Positions 31,745 to 41,037 of a DNA stretch of 64,000 bases are shown here, in pieces. Origin of the DNA: CAZUCE01 sp964619265 (GTDB lineage Bacteria; Planctomycetota; UBA1135; GCA-002686595); assembly GCA_964619265.1 (NCBI GenBank), contig CAZUCE010000010.1:1-64000 (forward strand), read 5' to 3'. Each line of letters begins with the position of its first letter. Positions within the stretch are counted from its first letter, which is position 1. Position numbers and translations under genes: made by a program. The notes beneath the pieces are model-generated. The model saw nothing but the letters and a program-made list of their open reading frames with translations, did not search any database and was not told the DNA's origin.

Positions 31745-33157
31745 ATGAATCTCCTCCACATCAACAACTTCGCCGAGCCGCTCGGTGGCGCCGAGATCTA
31801 CATGTACCAGCTCATGGAAGAGCTGGGCCGCCGGGGCCATCGGGCCGGCTTGTTTGCTGGCAGCGAAAATAAGGAGGAATCGACCCCCGTGCGCCGCGTT
31901 GTGAAGCGCCCGGCGTTCCAGACGGCCAATCTGATCGACGACGAAGCCCTCCTGGAGGCCTTCGCGAAATTCACGACGGATTTTCAGCCGGACCTGATCC
32001 ACGTCCACAACTGCTCCCATCTCCCGCCGTCCCTGGTGTACGCGATCGGGCGACTCGGAATTCCGGCGATGATGACGGTCCACGACGGCAGCCCGGTTTG
32101 CACGAACTCGTGGCTGGTCTACGGCGACGGAACCCCGTGCTCCGGTGGCATCGGTGGCAAGTGTCTGAAGCATGGCTGTGAGAAGAACTACCCGTTCGAT
32201 GGGCGGGTGCTGGTCTCCTCCCAGGTCCGCGCCCGTGCGATTCGGCAGAGCTTCGACGCGTTCGTTGCGCCCAGTCGATTCCTGTGCGAGCGGATGTCGG
32301 AACACGGCTTTCGCAAGGTCTCCCAATTGCCCTACTGGATCGAGCCCAAGCCGGAGCAGATCGAAGCTCCGCGGTTTGCGGATCGCGATCCGGGGCTGGT
32401 GATCTTCCTTGGGCGTCCGGCCCGCGAGAAGGGCATCGACTACCTGCTGCGCGCTTGGAAGACCGTGTTGGCCGCGCGACCCGAAGCTCGCTTGGAAGTC
32501 ATCGGTAGCCTTCCTGAAGACGAGGGGCCCGAACTGATCGCCCTAGCGCGCGAACTCGGACTCGACGCGGACGCCATCTTCCGCGGACGGGTGGAGCACG
32601 CCGAAGTGGCTGCGATTCAGGCGCGGGCGTCGGTGCAGGTCGTGCCTTCGATTTGGGGCGAGAACCATCCGGTCTCGATCTACGAGTGCTACACGGCTGG
32701 GCTCCCGGTGGTCGGCTCCGCAATCGGCGGGATCGGCGAATTGGTGCGCGAGGGCGAGACCGGGCTCTTGGCGCGTCCGCGCGACCCCGAACACTTGGCC
32801 AGCCGGTTGCTGGAGCTGCTCGGCGATCCGGCTCTGGGCGAACGACTTTCCGAAGGCTGCCGGGCAAGCGCCGAGGCGTACTCCAAGGCCAAGCATTTCG
32901 AGCGCCTGCTGCCGATTTACGAGGACTTAACCTCGAATCGCGAGCGCTACTTGAGCGAGCGCGAAGACCTCGACGATGGCGATGTGCCGCTGCTCGACAC
33001 CCTGTTCGAGAAGTACGACGAGCTCGAGAACTGGGCGACCGGTATGTACGACCACATCCAGTGGTTGGAGCGCCAGGGCGGCTCGCGAGCCACCGTGTCC
33101 AACATGAAGAAGTTCCTGCGCGTCAAGCTCTCGCGGCGCGGCGATCGCAAGAGCTGA
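31745..33157 (+). CDS. GT4-family glycosyltransferase
   Basis: The 470-residue protein has the GT-B layout of family 4. The N-terminal domain has GGAEIYMYQLMEELGRRGH and PDLIHVHNCSHLPPS; the C-terminal domain has FLGRPAREKGIDYLLRAW and the donor-site stretch GENHPVSIYECYTAGLPVVG then GGIGELVREGETGLL. A C-terminal extension of about 60 residues is helical. It transfers a sugar from a nucleotide donor to a cell-surface or lipid-linked acceptor; the sugar is unknown. Start ATG 31745 is immediately before the first beta strand. Confidence 0.92.
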   Translation: MNLLHINNFAEPLGGAEIYMYQLMEELGRRGHRAGLFAGSENKEESTPVRRVVKRPAFQTANLIDDEALLEAFAKFTTDFQPDLIHVHNCSHLPPSLVYAIGRLGIPAMMTVHDGSPVCTNSWLVYGDGTPCSGGIGGKCLKHGCEKNYPFDGRVLVSSQVRARAIRQSFDAFVAPSRFLCERMSEHGFRKVSQLPYWIEPKPEQIEAPRFADRDPGLVIFLGRPAREKGIDYLLRAWKTVLAARPEARLEVIGSLPEDEGPELIALARELGLDADAIFRGRVEHAEVAAIQARASVQVVPSIWGENHPVSIYECYTAGLPVVGSAIGGIGELVREGETGLLARPRDPEHLASRLLELLGDPALGERLSEGCRASAEAYSKAKHFERLLPIYEDLTSNRERYLSEREDLDDGDVPLLDTLFEKYDELENWATGMYDHIQWLERQGGSRATVSNMKKFLRVKLSRRGDRKS

Positions 33158-33160
33158 CCG

Positions 33161-33200
33161 GCAGGACCCAGCCGCCGGCGGCAGGACCCAGCCGCCGGCG
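33161..33200. repeat. 20-bp tandem repeat
   Basis: GCAGGACCCAGCCGCCGGCG occurs twice in a row (33161-33180, 33181-33200) and a partial third unit follows. It fills the 77-bp space between two convergent genes and its GCCGCCGGCGGC segments can form hairpins, so it may also help end transcription. Confidence 0.75.
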
Positions 33201-33234
33201 GCAGAGGGCCTGCCGCGGGCTGCGCGCGAGGAGA

Positions 33235-33957
33235 CTATTCCCCGGCGCGCTGGCGCGAGTTGAGGAGCGCGACTTCAGTTTGCTGTTCACGCACCAGGTC
33301 GACGATTTCCGACGGCTTGGGAACGCCGGGAATCGTGATTTCCATGTCGTTCTGGCCGGCGCTCGAGATCGAGACTCGGCCGACGCGCAGGATCTGGTCG
33401 GTGACGCCCTGGCTGACTTGGATGTTGCGGATGTCCTCGTGCTCGACTTCGCTGACGTTCTTCACCAGGATTCCGCGACGCCAGATGCTGCGCCGGGTGG
33501 TGATCGTCAAGGACTCAAACCGCGAGTGGACGTAGTGAAGCAGCATCGGGGTCATGCCGATCAGCATGAGCAGAAAGCCGAGCCAGGCCATCGGGGTCGA
33601 AGCCCGCGAGACCGGGGGTGGGGTCCCCTCGACGATGCCTCCCAGCGGCTCGGGACCGTGCCCGGTGGAGAACCAGATGACCATCCAAAGGCCGCCCAGG
33701 ATCAACAACAGGAGCCCGAGGTTTTTGAAGGGAGCGCGGCGGAAGACCGCCGGGCGGAGCATGCGGAGGGTCTGTTCAGACTCGTTCGACCGAACGCGAA
33801 CCGGCCGCCATTCGCCGGACTGCTCCTCGAGGAGCGTGCCGGTGGGGACCTTGGCGCGGAACGGCTTGCCGCAATTCGTGCAGGGCAGGATGTCGCCGAG
33901 GCGGTCTTCGGGGACCTCGGCGCGTTGCTCGCAATGGGGGCACTGGTAGGAATGCAT
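33235..33957 (-). CDS. Zinc-ribbon membrane protein with bacterial PH (YdbS-like) domain
   Basis: The 240-residue protein begins with a zinc ribbon (CPHC ... CTNC), then two hydrophobic helices (LGLLLLILGGLWMVIWF and AWLGFLLMLIGMTPMLLHYV), then a bPH2/DUF304 domain (LTITTRRSIWRRGILVKNV, IRNIQVSQGVTDQILRVG, DMEITIPGVPKPSEIVDLV). Such proteins are inner-membrane anchored; function is poorly known. ATG 33957 places the ribbon at the very N-terminus. Confidence 0.85.
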   Translation of the reverse strand: MHSYQCPHCEQRAEVPEDRLGDILPCTNCGKPFRAKVPTGTLLEEQSGEWRPVRVRSNESEQTLRMLRPAVFRRAPFKNLGLLLLILGGLWMVIWFSTGHGPEPLGGIVEGTPPPVSRASTPMAWLGFLLMLIGMTPMLLHYVHSRFESLTITTRRSIWRRGILVKNVSEVEHEDIRNIQVSQGVTDQILRVGRVSISSAGQNDMEITIPGVPKPSEIVDLVREQQTEVALLNSRQRAGE

Positions 33958-34085
33958 GGGGGCACAGGATGACGTGGAGAGGCCACGAGAGCTTTCGGAT
34001 TCTGCTGGTCTGCGTTTCAAAGTTTGGCGGGTTCCAAAGATGGAGGGGCAAACGCAGAGCCCAAAGCGAGCCAAAAAGCGCCGCC

Positions 34086-34127
34086 CCTGGAGCGCTGGCC
34101 CTGGAGCGCTGGCCCTGGAGCGCTGGC
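34086..34127. repeat. 14-bp tandem repeat
   Basis: CCTGGAGCGCTGGC occurs three times in a row (34086-34099, 34100-34113, 34114-34127), with a weaker copy further on near 34155. It lies in the 380-bp stretch between the PH-domain gene and the hydrolase gene, where no other feature is supported. Confidence 0.85.
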
Positions 34128-34337
34128 CGGTGGCACAATCTGGTCGCGGGTCCACCTCTGGAGCGCCGGGGGGGGCACCTGCCCGGCAGGCCACAGCTTG
34201 TTCACGCTCGCCCAGACGCCCTATTCACAGATGAATCGCTTTTTCACCCGGCTCCTGGATGGCCCGCAGCTTGGGGCCCTGGCGGGCCTTGGGAGGAGCC
34301 GCCCATAGCTCTCCCGAGCCGACCGGGCCGGCGGATC

Positions 34338-35231
34338 TTGCGCGCCGGCCTGCTGATCGCAGGGGCCGGCCTCGCCCTGCTGATCGCTCTTTCCTGGTAC
34401 ACCGCCGGACGGCTGATGACCGGGCGACCCATGTCGGTGGGGGACGCTCCCCCGGAACTGTTCGCCCAGACGATTCGGCTCGAAGACGGGCTGGGCCGGA
34501 CCCTCGCGGGCTGGGTGGTTCCGCCCGCGCAAAGCGCTCGCGCGACCGCGCCGGGGCCATTTCCTCCTGGCCGGGGTGTCGTCGTCTTGCTCCACGGCCT
34601 GCATGGCAACCGCCGGGCGATGCTCGTTCGCGCCGCCTGGCTCGCGGAGCTCGGCTGGACGTCGTTGCTGATCGACCTGCCGGCCCACGGCGAGTCAGAG
34701 GGCCAAGGACTGACCCTGGGCGACACCGAATCGGTGGCCGTCCGGGCGGCCGTGGAATTCGCGCGCGAGCTGGCCGCCGGAGCGCCGGTCGGCCTGATCG
34801 GAGTTTCCCTGGGCGGCGTCTCGGCGGTACTCGCGGGCGATCTTGGTCTGGACGGTCTGGTGCTCGAGTCGGTCTTCCCCGACATCCGCTCCGCGATCAC
34901 CAACCGCTGCACGAAGCGCCTCGGGGCGCTGGGGCACCTGGCAGCCTTCGCGCTGGTGATCCAGATCGGTCCGCGCCTGGGTGTTTCGATCGAGCGGCTC
35001 TCACCGGCCTTGGCCTTGGAAGCCCTGGAGCAGCCCGTGTTCGTGATCGGCGGCGAACGCGACGACGCTACGCCGCCTGAAGAGTCCCGCGCCCTTTTCG
35101 AGCGGGCCGGTGGCCAAAAGCAGCTGTGGATCGTGCCCGGTGCGGGCCACGTGGATCTGTACAACGCCTCGCCCGAGGAGTACCGCAGGCGTGTCGGCGG
35201 ATTCCTCGATCGCTGGCTGGTTCGCGACTAG
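34338..35231 (+). CDS. Membrane-anchored alpha/beta hydrolase
   Basis: The 297-residue protein has an N-terminal anchor (LLIAGAGLALLIALSWY) and an alpha/beta-hydrolase fold: VVVLLHGLHGNRRAM (oxyanion loop), PAHGESEGQ, the nucleophile elbow G-V-S157-L-G, a late Asp in GGERDDATPPEES and His in PGAGHVDLYN. It should be a serine hydrolase of the YqiA/BEM46-like type; the substrate is unknown. The start is uncertain. TTG 34338 is the first that gives a proper anchor; the nearby ATG 34231 is in another frame. Confidence 0.82.
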   Translation: MRAGLLIAGAGLALLIALSWYTAGRLMTGRPMSVGDAPPELFAQTIRLEDGLGRTLAGWVVPPAQSARATAPGPFPPGRGVVVLLHGLHGNRRAMLVRAAWLAELGWTSLLIDLPAHGESEGQGLTLGDTESVAVRAAVEFARELAAGAPVGLIGVSLGGVSAVLAGDLGLDGLVLESVFPDIRSAITNRCTKRLGALGHLAAFALVIQIGPRLGVSIERLSPALALEALEQPVFVIGGERDDATPPEESRALFERAGGQKQLWIVPGAGHVDLYNASPEEYRRRVGGFLDRWLVRD

Positions 35232-35277
35232 GCGAGCCGCGCTTTTGACCTGGATGGATCGCTTAGCATTCTCTCCC

Positions 35278-35640
35278 ATGAGCACGATTCCCGACCGCGC
35301 TGCCCTGCGCGCCGAACTGTCCGGCTTCGAAGATCGCGAAAAGCAAATCGTTGGCGCGCTGTTCGCTCTGATGATCGCGCATCCCGAGCGAGTGAAAGAC
35401 CGCGAGTGGATCTCCGAGCACTTCGTCCGGCTGGCTGGTGTGCACTTCGACGGCGAGGCGACCCGCGGAGGAGGCGTGAGCTTGCCGCCCGAGCTCGAGG
35501 CCTACACCCGTGAGTTCTCAGCGCCGGTGCTCAACGGGTGCTATGCGCTGTTCGTGCGCGTCGGCGAGGACCTGGCCGAGTCGCCGGACCCTGGCGCAAA
35601 CGCTGCGGTGCACCGGGCGCTCGCTTATTTCGAGGGCTGA
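35278..35640 (+). CDS. Hypothetical protein
   Basis: A 120-residue protein with helical sequence (EDREKQIVGALFALMIAHPERV, then WISEHFVRLAGVHFDG). No family is recognised and no signal peptide or metal motif is visible. ATG 35278 lies 46 bases after the hydrolase gene on the same strand, so it may be co-transcribed. Confidence 0.65.
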   Translation: MSTIPDRAALRAELSGFEDREKQIVGALFALMIAHPERVKDREWISEHFVRLAGVHFDGEATRGGGVSLPPELEAYTREFSAPVLNGCYALFVRVGEDLAESPDPGANAAVHRALAYFEG

Positions 35641-35663
35641 TCTTGCGCCGATCCCGGGCGAGG

Positions 35664-36794
35664 TCAGGGCCCGTCCGATCCGCGGCGCACGCGAAGGTCG
35701 CCCTTGCCGACGGCCAATCGCAGGGCGCGGCGCTCGCCGGGCAGGATCGCGTAGACCGGAAGCTCCGACTCGAGCTCGCCGCGGTAGGTGGCGACCAAGG
35801 TGGGCTCCCGTTCGCCGTAGATCCACAGGTCTAGGTCGCCCTTGTTGCACTCGGCCTGACCGCTGGTGCGGTCGGGCAGGTGCAGGGTGACCGGACCGCC
35901 GCTCGCGCGTAGGAACAACCGATCCGCCGCGTCGGTAGCTTCCTGGGACTCGAGCGGGAGCAGCTGCGTCGTGACCGAACCGTTCTGGATGTCCAGGTCG
36001 AGCTGGCCGCGGATCCCCTCGAGCTTCCAGGCGCCTTTCGTGCCGCGCGCGAGAACCGAGCCGGCATCCAGCAGCTCGACGTCACCACCTTCATGGGTGA
36101 TCTCAACGTCCCCGCCAATATCCCGAATCACAGCTCCACCTTGGGTGGCTTCGAGATTCAAGTCCCCGATGACACGCTGGACTTGGACCTGCCCGCGACT
36201 GACTTCGAGGCGCGCATTGCCCACCGAACGAACGTTCAGGTTGCCGGAAAGATGTTTGACGACCAGCTCGCCGGCCAGATCGGTGAACTGGGCTTCGCCG
36301 CCAGCGGTCGTGCCTTGCACGCGGCCTTCCACATGACTGACGCGGCTGGCGCCGGCCAGATTTTCGAGGGTGACCGACACTCTGGCGGGCACGCGCACGA
36401 CCAAGCGCGAGCGCACACCCTTGAGGCCCTTGGCCGGCTTGGGCGGCATCTGGAGGCGCCAGCGCTGCTCGGTGCCGGCGTCTTCTTGCAGCAGCTCGAT
36501 GGTGTCGAGCCAAGCCTCGGCTTGCTCCGGCAGCTCGGCCCAGGTCTCGACCGTCCAGGTCCAGCCGGTGGCCTCCCCGGGTTCGACGCCGAGCACTTCC
36601 ACATCGCCAAAGCGGTGGTCCACGCGGACCGACTCCAAGCTGCCGGGGACGGCGCCTGAATCTTCGCGGGTCGCGGTGGCCCCGGTGAAATCGAATCCGT
36701 ACCCCGAAATGGAGGCGTTGCCTTCCCACTGACCGGTGTTTTGGCAAGCGGGGAGCGCGAGAGCGAGCGGCAGCAGGAGGAGGAGGCGATGCAT
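35664..36794 (-). CDS. DUF4097-like adhesin-type lipoprotein
   Basis: This 376-residue protein has a signal peptide with lipobox LPAC, then a long right-handed repeat region with alternating short strands: VRVDHRFGDVEVLG, GELVVKHLSGNLNVRS, RGQVQVQRVIGDLNLEA, GAVIRDIGGDVEITHEGG, VELLDAGSVLARG. These resemble the DUF4097/putative adhesin beta-helix. It should be anchored at the cell surface or periplasm; a ligand is not known. MHRLLLLLP at 36794 is the start; a TTG twelve bases upstream is less likely. It is convergent with the preceding hypothetical gene. Confidence 0.82.
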   Translation of the reverse strand: MHRLLLLLPLALALPACQNTGQWEGNASISGYGFDFTGATATREDSGAVPGSLESVRVDHRFGDVEVLGVEPGEATGWTWTVETWAELPEQAEAWLDTIELLQEDAGTEQRWRLQMPPKPAKGLKGVRSRLVVRVPARVSVTLENLAGASRVSHVEGRVQGTTAGGEAQFTDLAGELVVKHLSGNLNVRSVGNARLEVSRGQVQVQRVIGDLNLEATQGGAVIRDIGGDVEITHEGGDVELLDAGSVLARGTKGAWKLEGIRGQLDLDIQNGSVTTQLLPLESQEATDAADRLFLRASGGPVTLHLPDRTSGQAECNKGDLDLWIYGEREPTLVATYRGELESELPVYAILPGERRALRLAVGKGDLRVRRGSDGP

Positions 36795-36895
36795 GGGGGA
36801 GCTCAAGGCGAGGGCGTCGGCGAAGGGCTCATCGTAGGACTTGTTCCGGCCCGAAGCCGCCTCGGGATTCGGGATCGGCCCCGCGGGGACCTAGC

Positions 36896-37366
36896 ATGGG
36901 TCCTATGGGAAACGGAGCTATCTCGGCGCGCCTCGAGCGCGTTCGCCGCGGGGAGGACCCCGCCGTCCTGGCTCGCCTGCGTTCGGGCGTGGCCATCCTC
37001 GGCAAGTACCAACCGGACGCGGTTCGGGGCTGCTGCATGCTCTTGCCCGATCCGGTGGTCCCGTCGCCGAACGATCTGACTCCCCGCGAGCGGGAGCTGT
37101 TCTTCGCGGACCTGATGCGGATCGGCGATGCGATTCTCGAAGTGACCGGAGCCGAACGCATCAACTACCTGGTGCTCTGCAATCAGGTCCCTGAACTGCA
37201 CGGTCATGCGATTCCGAGGTTCGCCGCGGAAGATCCTAAGTTGCGCCTCCTGGGGCCGTTCGAGGCCTACGACTTTGGGGGCGCCCGGGTGGCCGATCCC
37301 GAGGGCTTCGACCAAGAGCTGACCGCGGCCCTGCGCGCTTCTTTTGAGCGACTTAGCGGCAGCTGA
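36896..37366 (+). CDS. HIT-like protein
   Basis: A 156-residue protein whose core NYLVLCNQVPELHGHAIPRF resembles the HIT motif H-x-H-x-H-x-x-P. In alignment the first His is Glu (E100), while H102, the expected nucleophile, and H104 are kept. HIT enzymes hydrolyse nucleoside phosphoramidates and dinucleoside polyphosphates. The E-for-H change and the short length make a special substrate or reduced activity possible. ATG 36896 has a second ATG nine bases later as an alternative. Confidence 0.7.
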   Translation: MGPMGNGAISARLERVRRGEDPAVLARLRSGVAILGKYQPDAVRGCCMLLPDPVVPSPNDLTPRERELFFADLMRIGDAILEVTGAERINYLVLCNQVPELHGHAIPRFAAEDPKLRLLGPFEAYDFGGARVADPEGFDQELTAALRASFERLSGS

Positions 37367-37590
37367 TCCAAGCGAGGGCGTCAAGTGGTTCGCGCTCGCG
37401 CGCGCAGCCGATCCGCTTTGGCTGCGCGAGCTTTCGGGGACGTCGTTCGTGCGAAGCCCGCCGCACTTGCGGGCCTGCCCGGGCCGCCGAGCCCGCAACC
37501 CGCCCGGGGGGAGCGGCTTTTGGCAAACTGGGCGGGCCAAAGGGTCTGCTTCCCGCGAAACTCGGCTGCCTCCGAGGTCTCCCCGTTCCG

Positions 37591-38244
37591 ATGTCCCCCC
37601 GTTCTTCCGATGAACTCCGGCTGTTCGCGGGGCTTTACCCGGGACTCGAGTTCACCCGGCCGGCCCAGGCCTGGACAGAGGAGTTGGCGCAGACTGGGGA
37701 GTTGGCGCAGACTGGGGAGTTGGCGCAGACTGGGGAACTGGCGCAGACTGGACGGATCGGCGGCGCGCCGGAGGTGCTTGGTCTGGTCCCAGAGCCCCAC
37801 GATCGGCTGCACGCGACGCTGCTGTTTCTCGGCAAGGTTCGGCGCAGCAACCTCGAACGGATCCTCGAGTCGGCCGAATCGGCGGGGGCTGGGGTGGGGC
37901 CGTTCGAGGTCGAGTTCGACACCTTGACGGTGCAGCCGTCGACGGGGAACCCGCGGCTGCTCGCTTTGGAGGCCAGCGAGCCGCCGGGGGCGTTGCTCGA
38001 CCTCCAGGGCCGGCTGGCGGCCCGGCTGGGCCCGCCGGGCGCCAAGCGGCGCGCGTTTTGGCCGCACGTGACGCTTGGCAGGTTCCGGCCGCCGGCCTCG
38101 GTGGATCGAGAAGGGCTCGCCCGCGTTCGGGGCCCTGGTTTGCCAGCGGTGCGCTTCGAGAAGCTGGTCGTGGTGGAGAGTCGCCTCGAGCCCACCGGCT
38201 CCAGGCATCTCTATCTGTCTAGCTTTGCCCTTCGCGGCCGCTGA
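37591..38244 (+). CDS. thpR: RNA 2',3'-cyclic phosphodiesterase (2H family)
   Basis: The 217-residue protein carries both 2H motifs: H74-A-T76 in LHATLLFLG and H159-V-T161 in PHVTLGRF. ThpR opens 2',3'-cyclic phosphates on RNA. Unusually, residues 31-54 are four exact copies of ELAQTG, absent from ordinary ThpR. The insert falls between the first beta strand and the first catalytic motif and keeps the frame. Start ATG 37591. Confidence 0.9.
   Translation: MSPRSSDELRLFAGLYPGLEFTRPAQAWTEELAQTGELAQTGELAQTGELAQTGRIGGAPEVLGLVPEPHDRLHATLLFLGKVRRSNLERILESAESAGAGVGPFEVEFDTLTVQPSTGNPRLLALEASEPPGALLDLQGRLAARLGPPGAKRRAFWPHVTLGRFRPPASVDREGLARVRGPGLPAVRFEKLVVVESRLEPTGSRHLYLSSFALRGR
37681..37752 (+). repeat. 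18-bp tandem repeat inside thpR
   Basis: Four near-perfect 18-bp units (GAGTTGGCGCAGACTGGG) code for ELAQTG x4. Only the fourth copy differs at a few bases. The unit is a multiple of three, so copy-number change would keep the reading frame. Confidence 0.9.
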
Positions 38245-38328
38245 TCTTCGGCGCTCCGCGGGACAGCACTTGCGGGCCTGTCCGCTGCGGGGTGCCCGGG
38301 CTGCCGCGGATTCGGGCAAACTGCGTCC

Positions 38329-41013
38329 ATGCAATCCGCGACTTCGACCCACGCCCTGCTCCTGGGCCTTCTGATCCTCCTTTCTCCCGCCGGCACCGGT
38401 GCCCCCAAGGCCCAAGCTGGCGACCCCTCCGCCGGAACCCGGGATTCGCTTCTGCCGGGTCCGGTCGATCACGATCCGGAGGTTCCGCATCCATCCGAGA
38501 CGCTCGGCTATCCGGTCGGCGAGTGGCACGTTCGCCACGATCAGTTGGTGCGCTACATGGAGGAGCTTGCGGAAGCCTCTCCGCGGGTTTCCCTCGAGGT
38601 CTACGCGCAAACCCACGAGCAGCGCCCACTGCTGTTGCTCGCGATCACGTCGGAAGCGAATCACGCGAACCTCGATTCCATTCGAGAAGAGCGTCGCGCC
38701 TCCATCTTGGCCGGCGAGCCGCGCTTGGATCTACCGGCTGTGATTTGGCTTGGCTACGGCGTGCACGGCAACGAGTCGAGCGCCTCGAACGCTTCGCTGG
38801 TGGTCGCCCACCACCTGGCTGCCGCGCGCGATGAAGCCTCCATCGAGCTGCTCGAGGACCACGTGGTGTTGATCGATCCGTGCCTCAATCCCGATGGGCT
38901 CGATCGGTTCGCGGGTTGGGCCAATCGACACAAGGGACGGTTCTTGATTGCGGACCGAGCCCATCGAGAGCACCGCGAGGGTTGGCCGAGTGGGCGCACC
39001 AATCACTACTGGTTTGACTTGAACCGCGATTGGCTGCTGTTGACCCACCCCGAGTCCCGCGGACGCCTTCAAAAATTTCACTCCTGGATGCCGAACCTCG
39101 TCACGGACTTCCACGAGATGGGGACCAACTCGACGTACTTTTTCCAGCCGGGCATTCCGAGTCGTCAAAACCCGATCACTCCGGAAGAGAATCTTGAGTT
39201 GACGCGTTTGGTGGCCGAGTTCCACGCGGAGTCCTTGGACGAGCTCGGGAGTCTGTACTACACCGAGGAGAGCTTCGACGATTTCTACTACGGCAAGGGT
39301 TCGACTTACCCGGACCTCCAGGGGGCCGTCGGCATCCTGTTCGAGCAGGCCAGTTCGCGCGGGCATCTGCAAGAGAGCGTCAACGGCGACGTGTCCTTCC
39401 CGTTCACGATCCGCAACCAGGTCACGACCTCGCTTTCGACCCTGCGTGCGGTGGGCGAGCTGCGCGAGCGGCTGGTTCGCTACCAGGCGGACTTCTTCGC
39501 GAAGGCCGAAGCGGAGGGCCGCGAGCTCTCCCCGAGCGGCTATGCCTTCGCTTCGCCCGAGGATCCCGAGCGTTCCCTGCGGCTTGCGGATCTTCTAGCG
39601 CGCCATGGAATCCAGGTGTTTCGCGGCAGCGGCTCGGACTGGGATGGATTCGATGGAGAGGCCCCGTTCGTGGTCCCGTTGGCCCAGGCCCAGCAACGCT
39701 TGGTGCGCGCGGTCTTCGAGCTGCGAACCGAGTGGGAGGACAACACGTTCTACGACGTTTCCAGTTGGTGCTTGCCGCTGTCGTTCGGCGTCGAGTGGCG
39801 AGCGCTTGAGGAGGGCGAGGCGAGCCGCCTCGAAGGCGATCCGATCGAGGTGACGACGACCTACTCCGCGGGCGAGGTTTTGACTCCGCTCGAACCGGAC
39901 CGGATGCCGGTGGCCTGGGCATTTTCGTGGAAACACGCAGGTGCGCCCGCGGCCCTCGCGGCGCTGCAACGGGCAGGTGTTCGCGTGCGCCTTGGAACCA
40001 AGGCCTTCGAGGCGATTTTAGGGCCGGACGAAACTCGCTCGTTCGAGCCGGGCACCGTCGTCGTAACCCGCGGATTCCAGGACGTCTCCCCCGAAGAATT
40101 GGCCGCCGCCTTGGCGGAAGCCGCGAACCGCGGGGTCGAGATCGTTCCGCTCGCTTCGGGCCTGACTCCCGGTGGCATCGACTTGGGTTCACCGAGCCTC
40201 GGGCCGCTCGAGGTGCCGCGTCCGGCGCTGCTGGTCGGTGAAGGTTGCAGCGCGTACGAAGCCGGCGAGGTTTGGCATGCGTTCGATCTGCGGTTCGAAG
40301 TGCCGCTGGTGATGATCGACGAAAGGAACTTTGGGTCCCTCGACCTGTCCCGGATCACCCATCTGTTCTTGGTCTCCGGCGCGGCCTCCAAATTGAGCGA
40401 GTCAGGGCGCGAGGAGGTTCGGCGTTGGGTCCGGGGCGGTGGCGTGTTGGTCGGTCTGCGCGGCTCGGCTGCCGCGGCTCTGGAAATCGCAGGCGTGAAC
40501 AACGCCGAAGAAGAGCCGGACGAGTCCGAGAAAGCCCCGCTTGAGGCCGAAGCCGCGCCGCCGGCCTACGCGGACTTCCGCGAACTTGCGGCCCGGGAGT
40601 CGATCGCCGGCACCATTTTCCGAGTCCGGCTCGACCGAACCCATCCGCTGTGTTTTGGGTTCCCGCGCGACGAGCTCGCCGTGTTCCGCAATTCGACTGC
40701 GGTGCTGCCGGCGGGGGAGGACCCGTTCGCAGCACCAGCGCGCTACACACAGGAGCCGCTGGTCAGCGGGTTTGCAGCCAAGGAGCGGGTCGAGCGCATC
40801 GCCGGCACCCCGGCGCTGCGCGCCGAGCGAGTCGGCGGAGGCCTAGCGATTGCGCTGATCGACGACCCGGTGTTCCGCGGCGTCTGGTATGGCACAGAGA
40901 AGTTCCTGGCCAATGCGCTGTTCTTGTCCGGTGCCGTCGAGCGGACCGGTCCGCTTGAAACCAGCGGGCAGGCCATGGACGTGGACGGACACGGGCACGG
41001 GCACGGGCACTAA
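38329..41013 (+). CDS. Secreted M14-family zinc carboxypeptidase
   Basis: The 894-residue protein has a signal peptide (LLLGLLILLSPAGTGA). The peptidase domain has H146-GN-E149 as the first metal pair, H262 in TDFHEMG as the third ligand, RDW in LNRDWLLLTHPES and a candidate catalytic Glu in GILFEQASSRG. A large C-terminal region has Rossmann-like glutamine-amidotransferase-like patches (LFLVSGAASKL, GGVLVGLRGSA) as in many M14 proteins of this type. It ends in a His/Gly tail (DGHGHGHGH), which may bind metal. It should trim extracellular peptides. Confidence 0.88.
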   Translation: MQSATSTHALLLGLLILLSPAGTGAPKAQAGDPSAGTRDSLLPGPVDHDPEVPHPSETLGYPVGEWHVRHDQLVRYMEELAEASPRVSLEVYAQTHEQRPLLLLAITSEANHANLDSIREERRASILAGEPRLDLPAVIWLGYGVHGNESSASNASLVVAHHLAAARDEASIELLEDHVVLIDPCLNPDGLDRFAGWANRHKGRFLIADRAHREHREGWPSGRTNHYWFDLNRDWLLLTHPESRGRLQKFHSWMPNLVTDFHEMGTNSTYFFQPGIPSRQNPITPEENLELTRLVAEFHAESLDELGSLYYTEESFDDFYYGKGSTYPDLQGAVGILFEQASSRGHLQESVNGDVSFPFTIRNQVTTSLSTLRAVGELRERLVRYQADFFAKAEAEGRELSPSGYAFASPEDPERSLRLADLLARHGIQVFRGSGSDWDGFDGEAPFVVPLAQAQQRLVRAVFELRTEWEDNTFYDVSSWCLPLSFGVEWRALEEGEASRLEGDPIEVTTTYSAGEVLTPLEPDRMPVAWAFSWKHAGAPAALAALQRAGVRVRLGTKAFEAILGPDETRSFEPGTVVVTRGFQDVSPEELAAALAEAANRGVEIVPLASGLTPGGIDLGSPSLGPLEVPRPALLVGEGCSAYEAGEVWHAFDLRFEVPLVMIDERNFGSLDLSRITHLFLVSGAASKLSESGREEVRRWVRGGGVLVGLRGSAAAALEIAGVNNAEEEPDESEKAPLEAEAAPPAYADFRELAARESIAGTIFRVRLDRTHPLCFGFPRDELAVFRNSTAVLPAGEDPFAAPARYTQEPLVSGFAAKERVERIAGTPALRAERVGGGLAIALIDDPVFRGVWYGTEKFLANALFLSGAVERTGPLETSGQAMDVDGHGHGHGH

Positions 41014-41037
41014 GCAACAAGCCCTGCGGGGGCGCCG

